This document shows positions 36,152 through 46,962 of a DNA stretch of 64,000 nt, one piece after another (position 1 is the first letter of the stretch; each line of letters starts with the position of its first letter). This DNA is from Rhodococcus wratislaviensis (GTDB taxonomy: Bacteria; Actinomycetota; Actinomycetes; Mycobacteriales; Mycobacteriaceae), in contig NZ_UAUI01000002.1 in the NCBI RefSeq assembly GCF_900455735.1, positions 124,001 to 188,000 on the forward strand. The letters run 5' to 3'. The translations under genes were made by a program, and so were the position numbers. The notes beneath the pieces were generated by a model. That model searched no databases. It worked only from the letters and a program-made list of their open reading frames with translations, and was not told the DNA's origin.

Positions 36152-37381
36152 TCAGCCACCTCGATCCGGAGCTTCCGCTCCATCGATGACATGCACGTCG
36201 ACGCCGTCCGCGAACCGATACGGATGGGTGGACAGAACGGGGCCGAGACTCTTCCGGAGCCGGGAGATCTCGGCACGGACGGCCACCACGTGGTCGCGGT
36301 CACCGAACATCGCCACACTCAGTGACGCGGCATCGATTCCAGCGGAACCGGTTTCGGTCAGCAGTCGCAGGATCTGCGCGTGGCGGGGCGAGAGCGCTCG
36401 GGTCCAGCTCGTGTCGCCTCGCACCGTTGCGCGCGGGGTGTCACCGAGATCGAGTTCCACTGCGATGGCCGTCCGCCTGCCCCCGCGTCGCATCAGCCAG
36501 CCGTCACCGAGCGGTTCCGGCATGCACAACCCCAACCCGGGCACGAGCAGCGGCGTGCCGGGGCACGGGGGTGCCACCCGCTCGGGGACGGCGAGGCCGC
36601 GGGCGTCGGCGACCCAACCGTGCCGGTCGACCACGAGGGCCGGACCGGCGGTCGCCCCGAGCACCGGTGCGGCATGACCTCGCAGCTTCTCCAGAGTGAT
36701 CATGTGTTCCTGCCACAGCGTGGCTTCGGCCAACCGGACCGCCGTCTGCACCAGTGCCACCGTCGTCGGATGAACCGACATCGCCGAGCCACTGATGTCG
36801 ACCACGCCGAGCACCTCGCCGCTCCGTGGATCGTGCACCGGAGACCCCGTGCACGACCACCCGCAGTGCGACCGTGCGTAGTGTTCTGCCGAGAACAGCT
36901 GCACGGGAGCATTTTCCACCAACGCTGTTCCGATGGAGTTCGTGCCCACCGCCCCCTCGGACCACCGGGCGCCCTCCATGAACCCCAGCGCGTCCGCGGC
37001 CTTCCGCACGCCGCGTGCCCCCTCCCGCCACAGCACCACCCCGTCGGCGTCTGCGATCACCACGATGAAGTTCGCGTCTTCCGCCACCAGGGTCAACGTG
37101 TTGCGAAGCTCCGGGAGGACCGATCGCAGGGCAGTACGCGTGCGCCGGGCCTCGACCTCGGCGTAGTCGGCGAGCACCACGTCCTCGCAGCGGTCGGGGC
37201 TGATCCCGTCCGCCTGCAGCCGCGACCACGACCGGCCGACGACGTCGCGCGGTTGCGCGGGCGGTTGCCGACCCGACAGCACGGCCTCGTGCACTTGACT
37301 CAACAACCTCGCGTGCCGGGGCAGATCGACGCCGGAGCCGACAGCGGGAAGGCGGTGTCGAACCGAACCGGTGGTACTCAC
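36152..37381 (-). CDS. AcoR-like GAF-domain regulator lacking the AAA+ domain
   Basis: 409 residues from GTG 37381. The N-terminal half shows the AcoR pattern: [60 protein letters not shown] and [20 protein letters not shown] (GAF sensor, about residues 85-235). No sigma-54-interacting AAA+ module (no Walker A, no GAFTGA) follows; instead the C-terminus has [20 protein letters not shown] and [20 protein letters not shown], a winged-helix-like DNA-binding part. It lies between the aco operon (convergent) and the butanediol dehydrogenase gene (divergent), each preceded by a TTGCA-N6-TGCAA site. Likely acetoin-responsive activator. Confidence 0.82.
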   Translation of the reverse strand: MSTTGSVRHRLPAVGSGVDLPRHARLLSQVHEAVLSGRQPPAQPRDVVGRSWSRLQADGISPDRCEDVVLADYAEVEARRTRTALRSVLPELRNTLTLVAEDANFIVVIADADGVVLWREGARGVRKAADALGFMEGARWSEGAVGTNSIGTALVENAPVQLFSAEHYARSHCGWSCTGSPVHDPRSGEVLGVVDISGSAMSVHPTTVALVQTAVRLAEATLWQEHMITLEKLRGHAAPVLGATAGPALVVDRHGWVADARGLAVPERVAPPCPGTPLLVPGLGLCMPEPLGDGWLMRRGGRRTAIAVELDLGDTPRATVRGDTSWTRALSPRHAQILRLLTETGSAGIDAASLSVAMFGDRDHVVAVRAEISRLRKSLGPVLSTHPYRFADGVDVHVIDGAEAPDRGG

Positions 37382-37478
37382 CCGGCCGAGCCTACCGCTG
37401 ATACGGGCACCGAACCAAGGTCCGGATTCCGGTCATTTCCATTGGGAGCAAACGCAATCGGCAACGCGCGAATTCGCA

Positions 37479-37494
37479 TTGCAACCGAGTGCAA
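37479..37494. promoter_or_regulatory. TTGCA-N6-TGCAA palindrome before the acetoin/butanediol dehydrogenase gene
   Basis: TTGCA (37479-37483), ACCGAG, TGCAA (37490-37494), in the divergent region between the AcoR-like and dehydrogenase genes. It matches the site before acoA in arms, spacing and flanking bases (ATTGCAAYCG). A weaker related word CGCAATCGGCAAC lies upstream at about 37453-37465. Confidence 0.65.
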
Positions 37495-37564
37495 CCCTTG
37501 CAGACCCGCCGTCGATGATGCTTGGCTCTTCTGTGAGGACGGTCACAATGGACAGGAGTCACGG

Positions 37565-38344
37565 ATGAGCATCAAGGGCAAAGTCGCGTTGATCACCGGC
37601 GCGGGCCAAGGCATCGGACGCGCGATCGCGTTGCGACTGGCGTCGGACGGCGCCGACATCTCGCTCGTCGACGTCAACGGCGACCGGGTCGATGCGGTGG
37701 CCGACGAGGTCCGGGCCGTGGGCGCGAAGGCGATCTCACTGGTCGCCGACGTGACGGACCGCGATCAGGTGCAGACCGCTGTCGACCGGACCGAGCGCGA
37801 GCTGGGCGGCTTCGACATCATCGTCAACAACGCGGGAATCGCCCAGGTCAACCCGATCGCCGACGTGACACCCGAGGAGGTCTCACGGATCCTCGCCGTG
37901 AACGTCGAAGGCGTGCTGTGGGGAATCCAGGTCGGGGCAGCCAAGTTCCGGGAACTCGGACATGGTGGAAAGATCATCAACGCGTCGTCGATCGCCGGCC
38001 ACGAGGGTTTCCCGATGCTCGGCGTGTACTCGGCGACCAAGTTCGCGGTCCGCGGACTCACCCAGGCCGCGGCCAAGGAGTACGCATCCGACGGCATCAC
38101 CGTCAACGCCTACTGCCCCGGCGTCGTCGGCACCGACATGTGGGTCACCATCGACGAGCGTTTCGCGGCCCTCACCGGCGCGCCGAAGGGTGCCACGTTC
38201 GACAAGTTCGTCGGCGGCATCGCCCTCGGCCGCGCGCAGACGCCCGAGGACGTCGCGGCGTACGTGTCGTATCTGGCCGGACCCGATTCCGACTACATGA
38301 CCGGGCAGGCGGGACTGATCGACGGCGGCCTGGTGTACCGATAG
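37565..38344 (+). CDS. Short-chain dehydrogenase: acetoin/diacetyl reductase, 2,3-butanediol dehydrogenase type
   Basis: 259 residues from ATG 37565 behind AGGAG. SDR motifs: [20 protein letters not shown] (cofactor), [15 protein letters not shown], catalytic Ser in [11 protein letters not shown] and [11 protein letters not shown] (Tyr-x-x-x-Lys). The sequence resembles BudC/ButA meso-butanediol dehydrogenases. It would oxidise 2,3-butanediol to acetoin, feeding the acetoin dehydrogenase complex. An in-frame opening extends far upstream, antisense to the regulator gene, and is not coding. Confidence 0.87.
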   Translation: MSIKGKVALITGAGQGIGRAIALRLASDGADISLVDVNGDRVDAVADEVRAVGAKAISLVADVTDRDQVQTAVDRTERELGGFDIIVNNAGIAQVNPIADVTPEEVSRILAVNVEGVLWGIQVGAAKFRELGHGGKIINASSIAGHEGFPMLGVYSATKFAVRGLTQAAAKEYASDGITVNAYCPGVVGTDMWVTIDERFAALTGAPKGATFDKFVGGIALGRAQTPEDVAAYVSYLAGPDSDYMTGQAGLIDGGLVYR

Positions 38345-38423
38345 GTCGCCGCTCGACCCCCGGGTTTCATACGCGGATCCGCGGGTAGACAGACGTAGTG
38401 GTGATGCGACAGCGCGTCCGGGG

Positions 38424-38672
38424 ATGAATAGGGCAGCCATGAACGTCGAGGACCTCGTCAAACGCACCGCGCGGTTGCGTACCGATCTGCAAGCGCTCGA
38501 AGACCGGATCAAGGAGTTGACCGACGCGTTCGACCTACTCGACAGCACAACCGCCGGCGCTTCGCGGGAACAGGTGATCGACAGCCTCAGCGACGCCCGA
38601 CTCGACCTGAGCACCGCGGACAGGCACCTCGAGACCGCGGTCCGTAACGCCGAGAAACTGTCGACCAACTGA
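38424..38672 (+). CDS. Small coiled-coil protein of unknown function
   Basis: 82 residues (or 77 from ATG 38439). Heptad-like helices LVKRTARLRTDLQALEDRIK and LSDARLDLSTADRHLETAVR indicate a coiled coil; the middle is polar. No family is recognised. The gene stands alone and its 3' end forms the first arm of the following hairpin. Start choice is unclear because neither ATG has a strong binding site. Confidence 0.55.
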   Translation: MNRAAMNVEDLVKRTARLRTDLQALEDRIKELTDAFDLLDSTTAGASREQVIDSLSDARLDLSTADRHLETAVRNAEKLSTN

Positions 38673-38719
38673 ACCCGGCACCCGGCGAGTATCAACTCGC
38701 GGGTGCCGGGCCAGTTCAG
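38668..38719 (+). terminator. Long bidirectional hairpin between the coiled-coil gene and katG
   Basis: The arms ACTGAACCCGGCACCCG plus GCGAGT and their complement (ACTCGC, GGGTGCCGGG, AGTTCAG) form a 20-plus base-pair stem with a 4-base loop (ATCA at 38691-38694) and one small bulge. It begins in the stop codon of the upstream gene and lies between convergent genes. Confidence 0.8.
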
Positions 38720-38721
38720 GA

Positions 38722-38744
38722 TTGATCGGCCCTGGACCGATCAA
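38722..38744 (-). terminator. Hairpin terminator of katG
   Basis: Perfect 8-base arms TTGATCGG and CCGATCAA with a 7-base loop, 6 bases beyond the katG stop on the minus strand. With the neighbouring larger hairpin it insulates the convergent genes. Confidence 0.65.
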
Positions 38745-38750
38745 CCGTCA

Positions 38751-41015
<2,265 letters not shown>

Positions 41016-41459
41016 TCATGGGTTCGATCGAGAAGTCTGTGATGTCGAGCAGTCGGGGCACAGACCCCAGTAGATGACCTCGGCCTCCTCGACGAGGAAA
41101 CCGTTGTCGTCGGACGCGGTCAGACAGGGTGCCTCGCCGACGGCACAGTCGACGTCCGCAATGACCCCACACGACCGGCAGATGACGTGGTGGTGATTGT
41201 CTCCGACCCGCGACTCGTAACGAGCAACGGAGCCGGGCGGCTGAATCCGCCGCACCAGTCCCACAGCGGTCACTGCGTGCAGCACGTCGTACACGGCCTG
41301 CCGGGACACCCCTTCCAGAACGGTGCGCACCGCTCCGAAAATCGTCTCCGTGTCAGCGTGTGGACGCGCGTGCACGGCCTCCAACACCGCGACCCGCGGG
41401 CGGGTCACGCGAAGCTCAGCCCCGCGCAGCAGCGCTGCGTAATCCGGCATCGACGGCAC
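41016..41459 (-). CDS. furA: Fur family regulator FurA
   Basis: 147 residues. Winged-helix parts LRVTRPRVAVLEAV and HADTETIFGAVRTVLEGVSR, the metal site GDNHHHVICRSCGVIADVDC and the terminal CPDCS match mycobacterial FurA. GTG 41459 is taken as start because it coincides with the expected transcription start and matches mycobacterial FurA beginning; ATG 41450 is an alternative. FurA is an iron/redox-sensing repressor of its own operon with katG. Confidence 0.93.
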   Translation of the reverse strand: MPSMPDYAALLRGAELRVTRPRVAVLEAVHARPHADTETIFGAVRTVLEGVSRQAVYDVLHAVTAVGLVRRIQPPGSVARYESRVGDNHHHVICRSCGVIADVDCAVGEAPCLTASDDNGFLVEEAEVIYWGLCPDCSTSQTSRSNP

Positions 41460-41465
41460 CCACCC

Positions 41466-41495
41466 ACTATGACTTACTTTTCTGGACTCAGCCAA
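41466..41495 (-). promoter_or_regulatory. furA promoter, apparently leaderless
   Basis: On the minus strand TTGGCT (41495-41490), 18 bases, CATAGT (41471-41466). Seven bases past the -10 box is the G of the furA GTG, so the mRNA would start at the start codon. The A+T-rich sequence over the -35 side (GGAAAACAATTTGCC region) could be the FurA box. Mycobacterial furA is known to be leaderless. Confidence 0.65.
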
Positions 41496-41574
41496 GACTT
41501 TGCGGAAAACAATTTGCCGTGACTCCGACTCACGCATAACCTCGGGTCGGCTGCCCGCGGCTCCGGCAAACCCT

Positions 41575-42186
41575 TCAGGGAAGCTCGAAGGTGACGACGA
41601 CCGAGGGCACCGAATCCGGCGCAGACAGTCCGATGGTGCCGCCCGACGGCACGAGGGAAAGCCCGCCGCCTCCGCCTCCCGGCGGCTCGTCCGCCTCGCC
41701 GGTGCCGCCGATCCGTCCCCCGGCGGCACCTCCACCACCGCCGTACCAGCCGGCTCCGCCGCCTCCCCCGGCCGCGATGACCAGCGGCAGGTCGATACGA
41801 TGCGGAACCAGCACGCTCGACCTTCCGGTATCGAGGACGACGGACGAAAGACCGCCCCCGTCACCGCTGTTGACGTTCGGCGGAGTGGTGTGGCGGCGCC
41901 AGTCGGTGGTGCCGCCGCTGCCCCCGCCGCCCTCGACCTGCGTCAGAGCGTCCGACCCGCCGCCGTGACCGTTCTCGCCGACCCGGACGTACACCGTCGA
42001 TCCCGGAACGAGCCACGCGTCACCACCGGCGACCGCTCCCCTGCCACCGGGAGCGACCGTGCCGCAACAGCTGTCACCGCCGCGACCGCCGACCGCCTCG
42101 ATGTGCACCGTCCAGACGCCGTCGGGAATCGTCAACGGCACACCGCGGATACCGCGCTTCGACTCCAACCGCGCACGGAATCTCAC
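41575..42186 (-). CDS. Glycine-rich surface-type protein
   Basis: 203 residues from GTG 42186, preceded by GAAGGA. It opens with a beta-rich start (RGVPLTIPDGVWTVHIEAVG) and then shows glycine-run segments such as VEGGGGSGG, VIAAGGGGGAGWYGGGGGAA and GEADEPPGGGGGGLSLVPSG alternating with valine-rich strands. This is the pattern of glycine-rich domain proteins found in bacterial surface or matrix proteins. No signal peptide is evident from this start, and the ORF extends upstream without clear coding character. Start and function are uncertain. Confidence 0.55.
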   Translation of the reverse strand: MRFRARLESKRGIRGVPLTIPDGVWTVHIEAVGGRGGDSCCGTVAPGGRGAVAGGDAWLVPGSTVYVRVGENGHGGGSDALTQVEGGGGSGGTTDWRRHTTPPNVNSGDGGGLSSVVLDTGRSSVLVPHRIDLPLVIAAGGGGGAGWYGGGGGAAGGRIGGTGEADEPPGGGGGGLSLVPSGGTIGLSAPDSVPSVVVTFELP

Positions 42187-42280
42187 GCACGATCCTTCGA
42201 TACGACACGGCCGCAACGTGACTGGGCCGTCGGCCGGGAGACTCGATTCGTTGGCCGGATGTGCGGCCTCGTGCGGGCCG

Positions 42281-42436
42281 TCAGTACCAGTACTGTCGTC
42301 CGCCCACCTTGCGGCCCCGCAATCCGACGAGCAAGAGAACGAGACCGACGACGCCGACGACGAGGCCCGCGATCCACAGTGACGAGATCTTGACGACCAA
42401 GCCGATGACGATGAGAACCACACCGATTGCGATCAT
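42281..42436 (-). CDS. Small hydrophobic membrane protein (DUF6131-like)
   Basis: 51 residues from ATG 42436 behind AAGGA. Two membrane helices (IAIGVVLIVIGLVVKISS and WIAGLVVGVVGLVLLLVGL) and a short polar tail ending RGRKVGGRQYWY. Such two-helix mini-proteins are common in Rhodococcus and mycobacteria and resemble the DUF6131 family. It lies between the glycine-rich protein and the response regulator genes on the same strand. Function unknown. Confidence 0.75.
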   Translation of the reverse strand: MIAIGVVLIVIGLVVKISSLWIAGLVVGVVGLVLLLVGLRGRKVGGRQYWY

Positions 42437-42492
42437 GATCGATTCCTTCGTGGGGGGGTGGACGAATAGTAAACGCAGAATGCGGCCCGGCG

Positions 42493-43182
42493 TCAGGAAA
42501 CTCGATCCGGGCCGGTGTCGCCCGGGGAAACGATGCCGTGATCGAAGGCGTACACGATGGCGGCCGCGCGGTCGCGGAGATCGAGTTTGAGGAAGATGTG
42601 CCCGACGTGGCTCTTCACCGTCACTCCCGAGATCCCCAGCTCCCGACCGATCTCACTGTTGCTGTGCCCACGCCCGATGAGCGCGAACACATCGAGTTCC
42701 CGCGCTGTCAGCTCGGAGAGGCGGCTCCGGCCCCCGTCGGACGACGGGGCGACGGTGCGGTACGTGGCGAGAACGCGTCCCGTCACTGCGGGGTCGAGGC
42801 AGGCGCCGCCCTCGGCGACGGTACGTACGGCACGAATCAGGTCCTCGGCCGGCGAATCCTTGAGGATGAACCCCGCCGCACCTGCGCGGAGCGATCCGGA
42901 CAGCAGTTCGTCGTCGTCGAACGTGGTGAGCACCAGCACCGGCGGCGGCGCAGCGCCCGACCGGAGATCGCGGGTCGCGCGAATGCCGTCGACTTTCTTC
43001 ATCCGGAGGTCCATGAGCACGACGTCCGGGGTGTGCTCCGCCACCGCGCCCGGCACCTCCGAGCCGTCGGCGCATTCACCGACGATCACGAAACCGTCCT
43101 TTCGCCGCAGGATCCGGCGCAGCCCCGACCGCACCAGTTCCTGGTCGTCGACCAGCAGCACCCTGATCTCCGGGCCCGTCAC
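42493..43182 (-). CDS. NarL/FixJ-family response regulator
   Basis: 229 residues from GTG 43182, whose first two bases overlap the stop of the kinase gene (GTGA). Receiver domain IRVLLVDDQELVRSGLRRIL with phospho-acceptor Asp in VVLMDLRMKKVDGIRATRDL and LTTFDDDELL, then Lys in GFILKDSPAEDLIRAV. LuxR-type helix-turn-helix: LTARELDVFALIGRGHSNSE and ISGVTVKSHVGHIFLKLDLR. Coupled to the histidine kinase. No specific target is evident. Confidence 0.92.
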   Translation of the reverse strand: MTGPEIRVLLVDDQELVRSGLRRILRRKDGFVIVGECADGSEVPGAVAEHTPDVVLMDLRMKKVDGIRATRDLRSGAAPPPVLVLTTFDDDELLSGSLRAGAAGFILKDSPAEDLIRAVRTVAEGGACLDPAVTGRVLATYRTVAPSSDGGRSRLSELTARELDVFALIGRGHSNSEIGRELGISGVTVKSHVGHIFLKLDLRDRAAAIVYAFDHGIVSPGDTGPDRVS

Positions 43183-44384
43183 GACAGCCCCGGGATGTGA
43201 CGGAGGATCGCCGGCCGGCAGGAGTCCCGGGGCAACGGAACCGCGGCGTGCACCGACCATCCCCTGCCGTCCGGACCGGCGCGGAGCTTGCCGCCGAGCA
43301 GCGCGGCGCGCTCGCGCATGCCCCGCAGACCGGAACCGGGTGAGCCGTTCGGTGGGGCTACCCGACCTCGGGTCGGGTTGCGGATCTCCAGGATCACACG
43401 TTCCGGCTCGATCGTGACCCGGACGTCGGCGCTCGCACCGGGTGCATGTTTGGCGACGTTCGCCAGCGACTCCTGCGTGATGCGGTAAATGCCGAGTCCG
43501 ACCGTGCCGGTCACCGCGGAGAGGTCTCCGCGCATGTCGAAGGCCACCGGCAAACCAGCACGGCGGAAGTCGTCGATCAGATCGGGAAGATCGGCGGCAC
43601 TCGGCTCTGGACGGGTGCCGGCCGGGCCTGCGTCGAGCAACCCGACGGTACGACGGATGTCGGCCATCGCCTGCCGCCCGAGTCGCTCGGCGTCGGAGAG
43701 CGCATCCACCGCGTCGTCGACGTCGCGGTCCTGCTCGAGCGCGCGACGGGCCGCGGTCAGATGCAGCAGCGTGATGCTCAGCGAGTGGGCGATGACGTCG
43801 TGAACCTCGCGAGCGATGCGCTGGCGCTCACGTGTGGCGGCCTGCTCGGATTGGATCGCCTTCGAGGCCCGCTCCTGGTGAAGGAGGCGCAACTGCGTGA
43901 GCATCAGGTAACCGAAGGCCCAGCCCAGCACGACGCCGGCGAGAGCGTACGGCGCACCGTCGAGTCGGCCCGTCAGTGCGAACGCAGACAGGACTGCCAT
44001 CGCGGCGGCCAAGGTGGCGAGGCTGACGGCCAGTGACGCCGTTGCCGCGACCTCGGCGGTCAGAATCACCAGGATGAGCGGAGCGAAGTCGAACGCGGTG
44101 TCAGGCTGCTGCAGGAGCAACAGTGCGGCCGCCGCGATGACGACGACGGCCAGGAACGGACGCGGAAGCACCACCCCCGGTCTGATCATGTCACCCGCAA
44201 CGGGGGTCACCGCGGCGACCAGGCCACACAGCAGGACCCACCCCGGCGGAACGAAGCCGTCGCGTTGCGCGACAGCGGCACCGGCGATGACGACGACGGC
44301 GATGTGCGCGAACACCGGCACAGCGAGCGGATAGTCGTACTCACTCTCCGCCACGCGTCGACGAAAAAATGTCGTCACCTGCAC
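43179..44384 (-). CDS. Histidine kinase of the NarL-linked (HisKA_3) type
   Basis: 401 residues from GTG 44384 (GTG 44378 also possible). About six membrane helices (VPVFAHIAVVVIAGAAVAQ to GVVLGWAFGYLMLTQLR) precede the dimerisation motif QRIAREVHDVIAHSLSITLL with the phospho-acceptor His, and an ATPase domain (IYRITQESLANVAKHAPG, GSGLRGMRERAALLGG). No extracellular sensor domain of size is visible, so signals may be sensed in the membrane. Overlaps the regulator gene at the stop. Confidence 0.9.
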   Translation of the reverse strand: MQVTTFFRRRVAESEYDYPLAVPVFAHIAVVVIAGAAVAQRDGFVPPGWVLLCGLVAAVTPVAGDMIRPGVVLPRPFLAVVVIAAAALLLLQQPDTAFDFAPLILVILTAEVAATASLAVSLATLAAAMAVLSAFALTGRLDGAPYALAGVVLGWAFGYLMLTQLRLLHQERASKAIQSEQAATRERQRIAREVHDVIAHSLSITLLHLTAARRALEQDRDVDDAVDALSDAERLGRQAMADIRRTVGLLDAGPAGTRPEPSAADLPDLIDDFRRAGLPVAFDMRGDLSAVTGTVGLGIYRITQESLANVAKHAPGASADVRVTIEPERVILEIRNPTRGRVAPPNGSPGSGLRGMRERAALLGGKLRAGPDGRGWSVHAAVPLPRDSCRPAILRHIPGLS

Positions 44385-44544
44385 ACGACCAGCGTAGGCG
44401 AAGACCCACCCGCACCGCGTCGTCTCCGGAGCGGAGACCCCCTCCGCCCACGGTAGGAGACGAGAACGCGACCGTGGCACGGCGAAACCGCTGCCGCGGA
44501 TCCGTAGCGTTGCCGTCATCAACGGAACTACGGAGGTGGCCGAG

Positions 44545-44964
44545 ATGTCGTGGAACGATTTCCGTGCACGCCGGGCGGTACTGGAAGAGATCCTGGCGCG
44601 GGCGCACGTCGACCCCGTGCCGGCGTTGCGGTTCGGCGAAGTACCCGGCGCGATCGAGCTTTTCGGCTCGGCGGACAACATCCTGCTCGCACTTCAGCAC
44701 CGCTGGAGCAACCACCTCGCGGCCCGCCTCGACCAGGCGGTCGAGGATGGCACCCCCTTGAATGCGGCGTGGCGGGCGTTGGCCGCCGAGCAACCGGCGT
44801 TGCGCGCGCTCCTCGACACCGCGGCCGCCTCCTCCCTGCTGTTGCGCGGGTCCCAGCGCGCGGAGCAGCGGATGATCGAGGCCCACCACACCGGACGTCT
44901 GTCCGGCCACGCGATCGAGCAGCGGCCGATCGGCGCGCGAACGCCGACGATGACCCACGTGTGA
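44545..44964 (+). CDS. Hypothetical protein
   Basis: 139 residues from ATG 44545, well placed behind GGAGGT. Helical and soluble: MSWNDFRARRAVLEEILARA, then FGEVPGAIELFGSADNILLA, HRWSNHLAARLDQAVEDG and AAWRALAAEQPALRALLDTA. No family recognised. The segment resembles regulators of the TetR C-terminal kind but lacks a DNA-binding domain. It is the only plus-strand gene between the kinase and the isomerase genes. Confidence 0.6.
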   Translation: MSWNDFRARRAVLEEILARAHVDPVPALRFGEVPGAIELFGSADNILLALQHRWSNHLAARLDQAVEDGTPLNAAWRALAAEQPALRALLDTAAASSLLLRGSQRAEQRMIEAHHTGRLSGHAIEQRPIGARTPTMTHV

Positions 44965-44975
44965 CTGGCGGACTG

Positions 44976-45767
44976 CTACGGCCGACCGAATGCCGCCTCG
45001 AACGCGTCGAGCGCGTCGTCCGAATCGTTCTTCGCCCACCCTTCGAGTCCGACGACGCCGGTATAGCCGATGTCGCGGAGGGCGGCGGCGACAGCCGGGT
45101 AGTGGATTTCGCCGGTTCCGGGTTCGCAGCGTCCCGGGACGTCGGCGACCTGGATCTCCCCGATGTAGGGCAGCGCCTTTCGGACGAGTTCGATGAGGTT
45201 TCCCTCGCCGATCTGGGCGTGATAGAGGTCGAGATTCATGCGCAGGTGGGGGCTGTCGACCGCCTGGACGAGAGCGAGAGTGTCGGCCGCGGTCGCGAAC
45301 GGGGTGCCGGGATGATCGACGGCGAGGTTGAGGTTCTCGAGCGTGAACACCCGCCCCGCCTGTTCGCCGAGTTCGGCGATCTTCCTCAGGGTGCCGGCGG
45401 CGGTGAGCCACATTGCGGGCGTGACCGTTTCGACCGGCCGGACCGGCAGTCCCCGGTTGTCGAGTCCGGTTCCGTGCAGGTTCAACCGCGGGCAGTCGAG
45501 CCGTTTCGCGACGTCGAGGGACTGCTGCGCCGTGGTGAGCAGCGCCTCGATGCCGTCGGGTTCGGTGAGGTCGCCCTCCAGATAGCCGGTCATCGAGGAG
45601 AATTCGGCACCGCTGGCGGCGAGCGCGTCGATGTCCTTGGTGGACCAGTCCCAGATCTCGACCTGCAGTCCGCGTTCGGCGATGCGGTGCACGCGGTCCA
45701 GGAACGGCAGGTCGAGGTAGAGCATCTCGGCGCTGGCAGCGAGCGCATACGTGGCCATCGGCGTCAC
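44976..45767 (-). CDS. TIM-barrel sugar isomerase (hydroxypyruvate isomerase-like)
   Basis: 263 residues from GTG 45767, overlapping the dehydrogenase stop by 4 bases (GTGA). AP-endonuclease-2-type TIM barrel: YLDLPFLDRVHRIAERGLQV, LNLHGTGLDNRGLPVRPVET, FTLENLNLAVDHPGTPFATA (metal-binding Glu), NLDLYHAQIGEGNLIELVRK and EIHYPAVAAALRDIGYTGVV. Enzymes of this type isomerise or epimerise sugar or inositol-derived keto compounds. Coupled to a Gfo/Idh/MocA dehydrogenase, the classical pairing for oxidised sugar catabolism. Confidence 0.8.
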   Translation of the reverse strand: MTPMATYALAASAEMLYLDLPFLDRVHRIAERGLQVEIWDWSTKDIDALAASGAEFSSMTGYLEGDLTEPDGIEALLTTAQQSLDVAKRLDCPRLNLHGTGLDNRGLPVRPVETVTPAMWLTAAGTLRKIAELGEQAGRVFTLENLNLAVDHPGTPFATAADTLALVQAVDSPHLRMNLDLYHAQIGEGNLIELVRKALPYIGEIQVADVPGRCEPGTGEIHYPAVAAALRDIGYTGVVGLEGWAKNDSDDALDAFEAAFGRP

Positions 45768-46819
45768 CGGTCCAGGTCTACGGCGGAGCCGGTCTCTACG
45801 CTGCGGATGGCGGCGAGTGCGATCGACAGCGCGGTGCGGGCGTCCTGACCTGTGACGACGGCCGGTGTGTGAGTGCGGATCGCGTCGACGAAAGCGGTCA
45901 GTTCCCCCACGTACGCGGAATGCAGGAGGTCGGTGTCGCGGCGCGCGGTGTCGGCGTGCAGCCCGTCGGGTCCGTAATAGGTCATGTCGGTGCTGAGCCC
46001 GCTGCCTGCGGTGACCATGCCGCCGGAGCCGAATACCTCGGCGCGCACGTCGTATCCGTACAGCGCGCTGAAGCTTGCCTCCGCGGTGGCGATGGCACCG
46101 TTGTCGAATTGGACGGTCACCACCGCGGTGTCGAGGTGACCCGCGCTCTTGGCGTCCGGTCGCACCAGGGCGTCGGCGACCGCCTGCACCCGCACCGGGC
46201 GTGCGCCGGGGTTGAGGAAGCAGAGAGTGTCGAAGTCGTGAATGAGCGTTTCCAGGAAGATCGTCCACTGCGGAACCCGTGCCGGGTCGGCGGTATACGG
46301 TCCGGGATCGCGGGTCAGGGAACGCAGCAGGTGCGGGGTCCCGACCTTCTGCGCGTCGATCGCGGCGCGGGCGGCGGCGAACCCGGGGGCGAATCGGCGA
46401 TTGAAGCCGACCTGCAGGACTGTGCCTGCGTCGGCGGCCGCCGCGATGGCGCGGTCGGCGTCGTCGAGAGTGACTGCCATCGGCTTCTCGACAAACACGT
46501 GCTTGCCGGCGGCCGCGGCCGCGACGACCAGGTCCGTATGACTCCGCGCGGGGGCGGTGATCAGCACCGCATCGACCTCGTCGCTGGTGAGGACGTCGTC
46601 GACGATCGTGGTGGCGAGCGGCGCCCCCAACGTGGTGGCGAGGCGCTGCGCGGACTCACCGACCGGGTCGCTGACCGCGACGAGCGACGCCCCCGGGACC
46701 AGGCGGGCCACGATCTCCGCGTGATTCGAGCCGATGCGTCCGGCACCGATCGTCGCGATGCGGACCGGGTGGGAAGCAGGCGCCGTCGGGTGGACGGTTG
46801 CGGCTTCGGTGAGTGACAT
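45764..46819 (-). CDS. Gfo/Idh/MocA family dehydrogenase
   Basis: 351 residues. Rossmann motif IATIGAGRIGSNHAEIVARL, then AVSDPVGESAQRLATTLGAP, VEKPMAVTLDDADRAIAAAA (EKP signature), QVGFNRRFAPGFAAARAAID and HDFDTLCFLN (catalytic His/Asp). Similar to inositol 2-dehydrogenase IolG and sugar dehydrogenases. First gene of a two-gene operon with the isomerase, divergent from the LacI gene; an AACTAG-N6-CTAGTT operator lies between. Confidence 0.87.
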   Translation of the reverse strand: MSLTEAATVHPTAPASHPVRIATIGAGRIGSNHAEIVARLVPGASLVAVSDPVGESAQRLATTLGAPLATTIVDDVLTSDEVDAVLITAPARSHTDLVVAAAAAGKHVFVEKPMAVTLDDADRAIAAAADAGTVLQVGFNRRFAPGFAAARAAIDAQKVGTPHLLRSLTRDPGPYTADPARVPQWTIFLETLIHDFDTLCFLNPGARPVRVQAVADALVRPDAKSAGHLDTAVVTVQFDNGAIATAEASFSALYGYDVRAEVFGSGGMVTAGSGLSTDMTYYGPDGLHADTARRDTDLLHSAYVGELTAFVDAIRTHTPAVVTGQDARTALSIALAAIRSVETGSAVDLDR

Positions 46820-46859
46820 GGGTGCGCTCCAGTGCAGAGGAAGGGTGGAGGTCTAGGCG

Positions 46860-46877
46860 AACTAGTACGTTCTAGTT
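46860..46877. promoter_or_regulatory. LacI-type operator AACTAG-N6-CTAGTT
   Basis: Perfect 6-base arms (46860-46865, 46872-46877) around TACGTT, 40 bases before the dehydrogenase gene start and 86 before the LacI-family start. Position and symmetry fit autoregulation by that protein. The word CTAGTACG recurs before the second dehydrogenase gene at 62725-62732. Confidence 0.6.
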
Positions 46878-46962
46878 TCAGACCTTAGATCTCGTGCGAT
46901 CATTGGTCAAGAGCAGCTTCGAGCGGAACAGCGCGGGGCCCGGGAAGACAGGAGCCGTGCAC

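Noticed and set aside
36380-37564. N-terminal extension of the butanediol dehydrogenase frame
   Set aside because: It is antisense to the AcoR-like gene; the SDR fold begins at ATG 37565 which has a proper AGGAG site.
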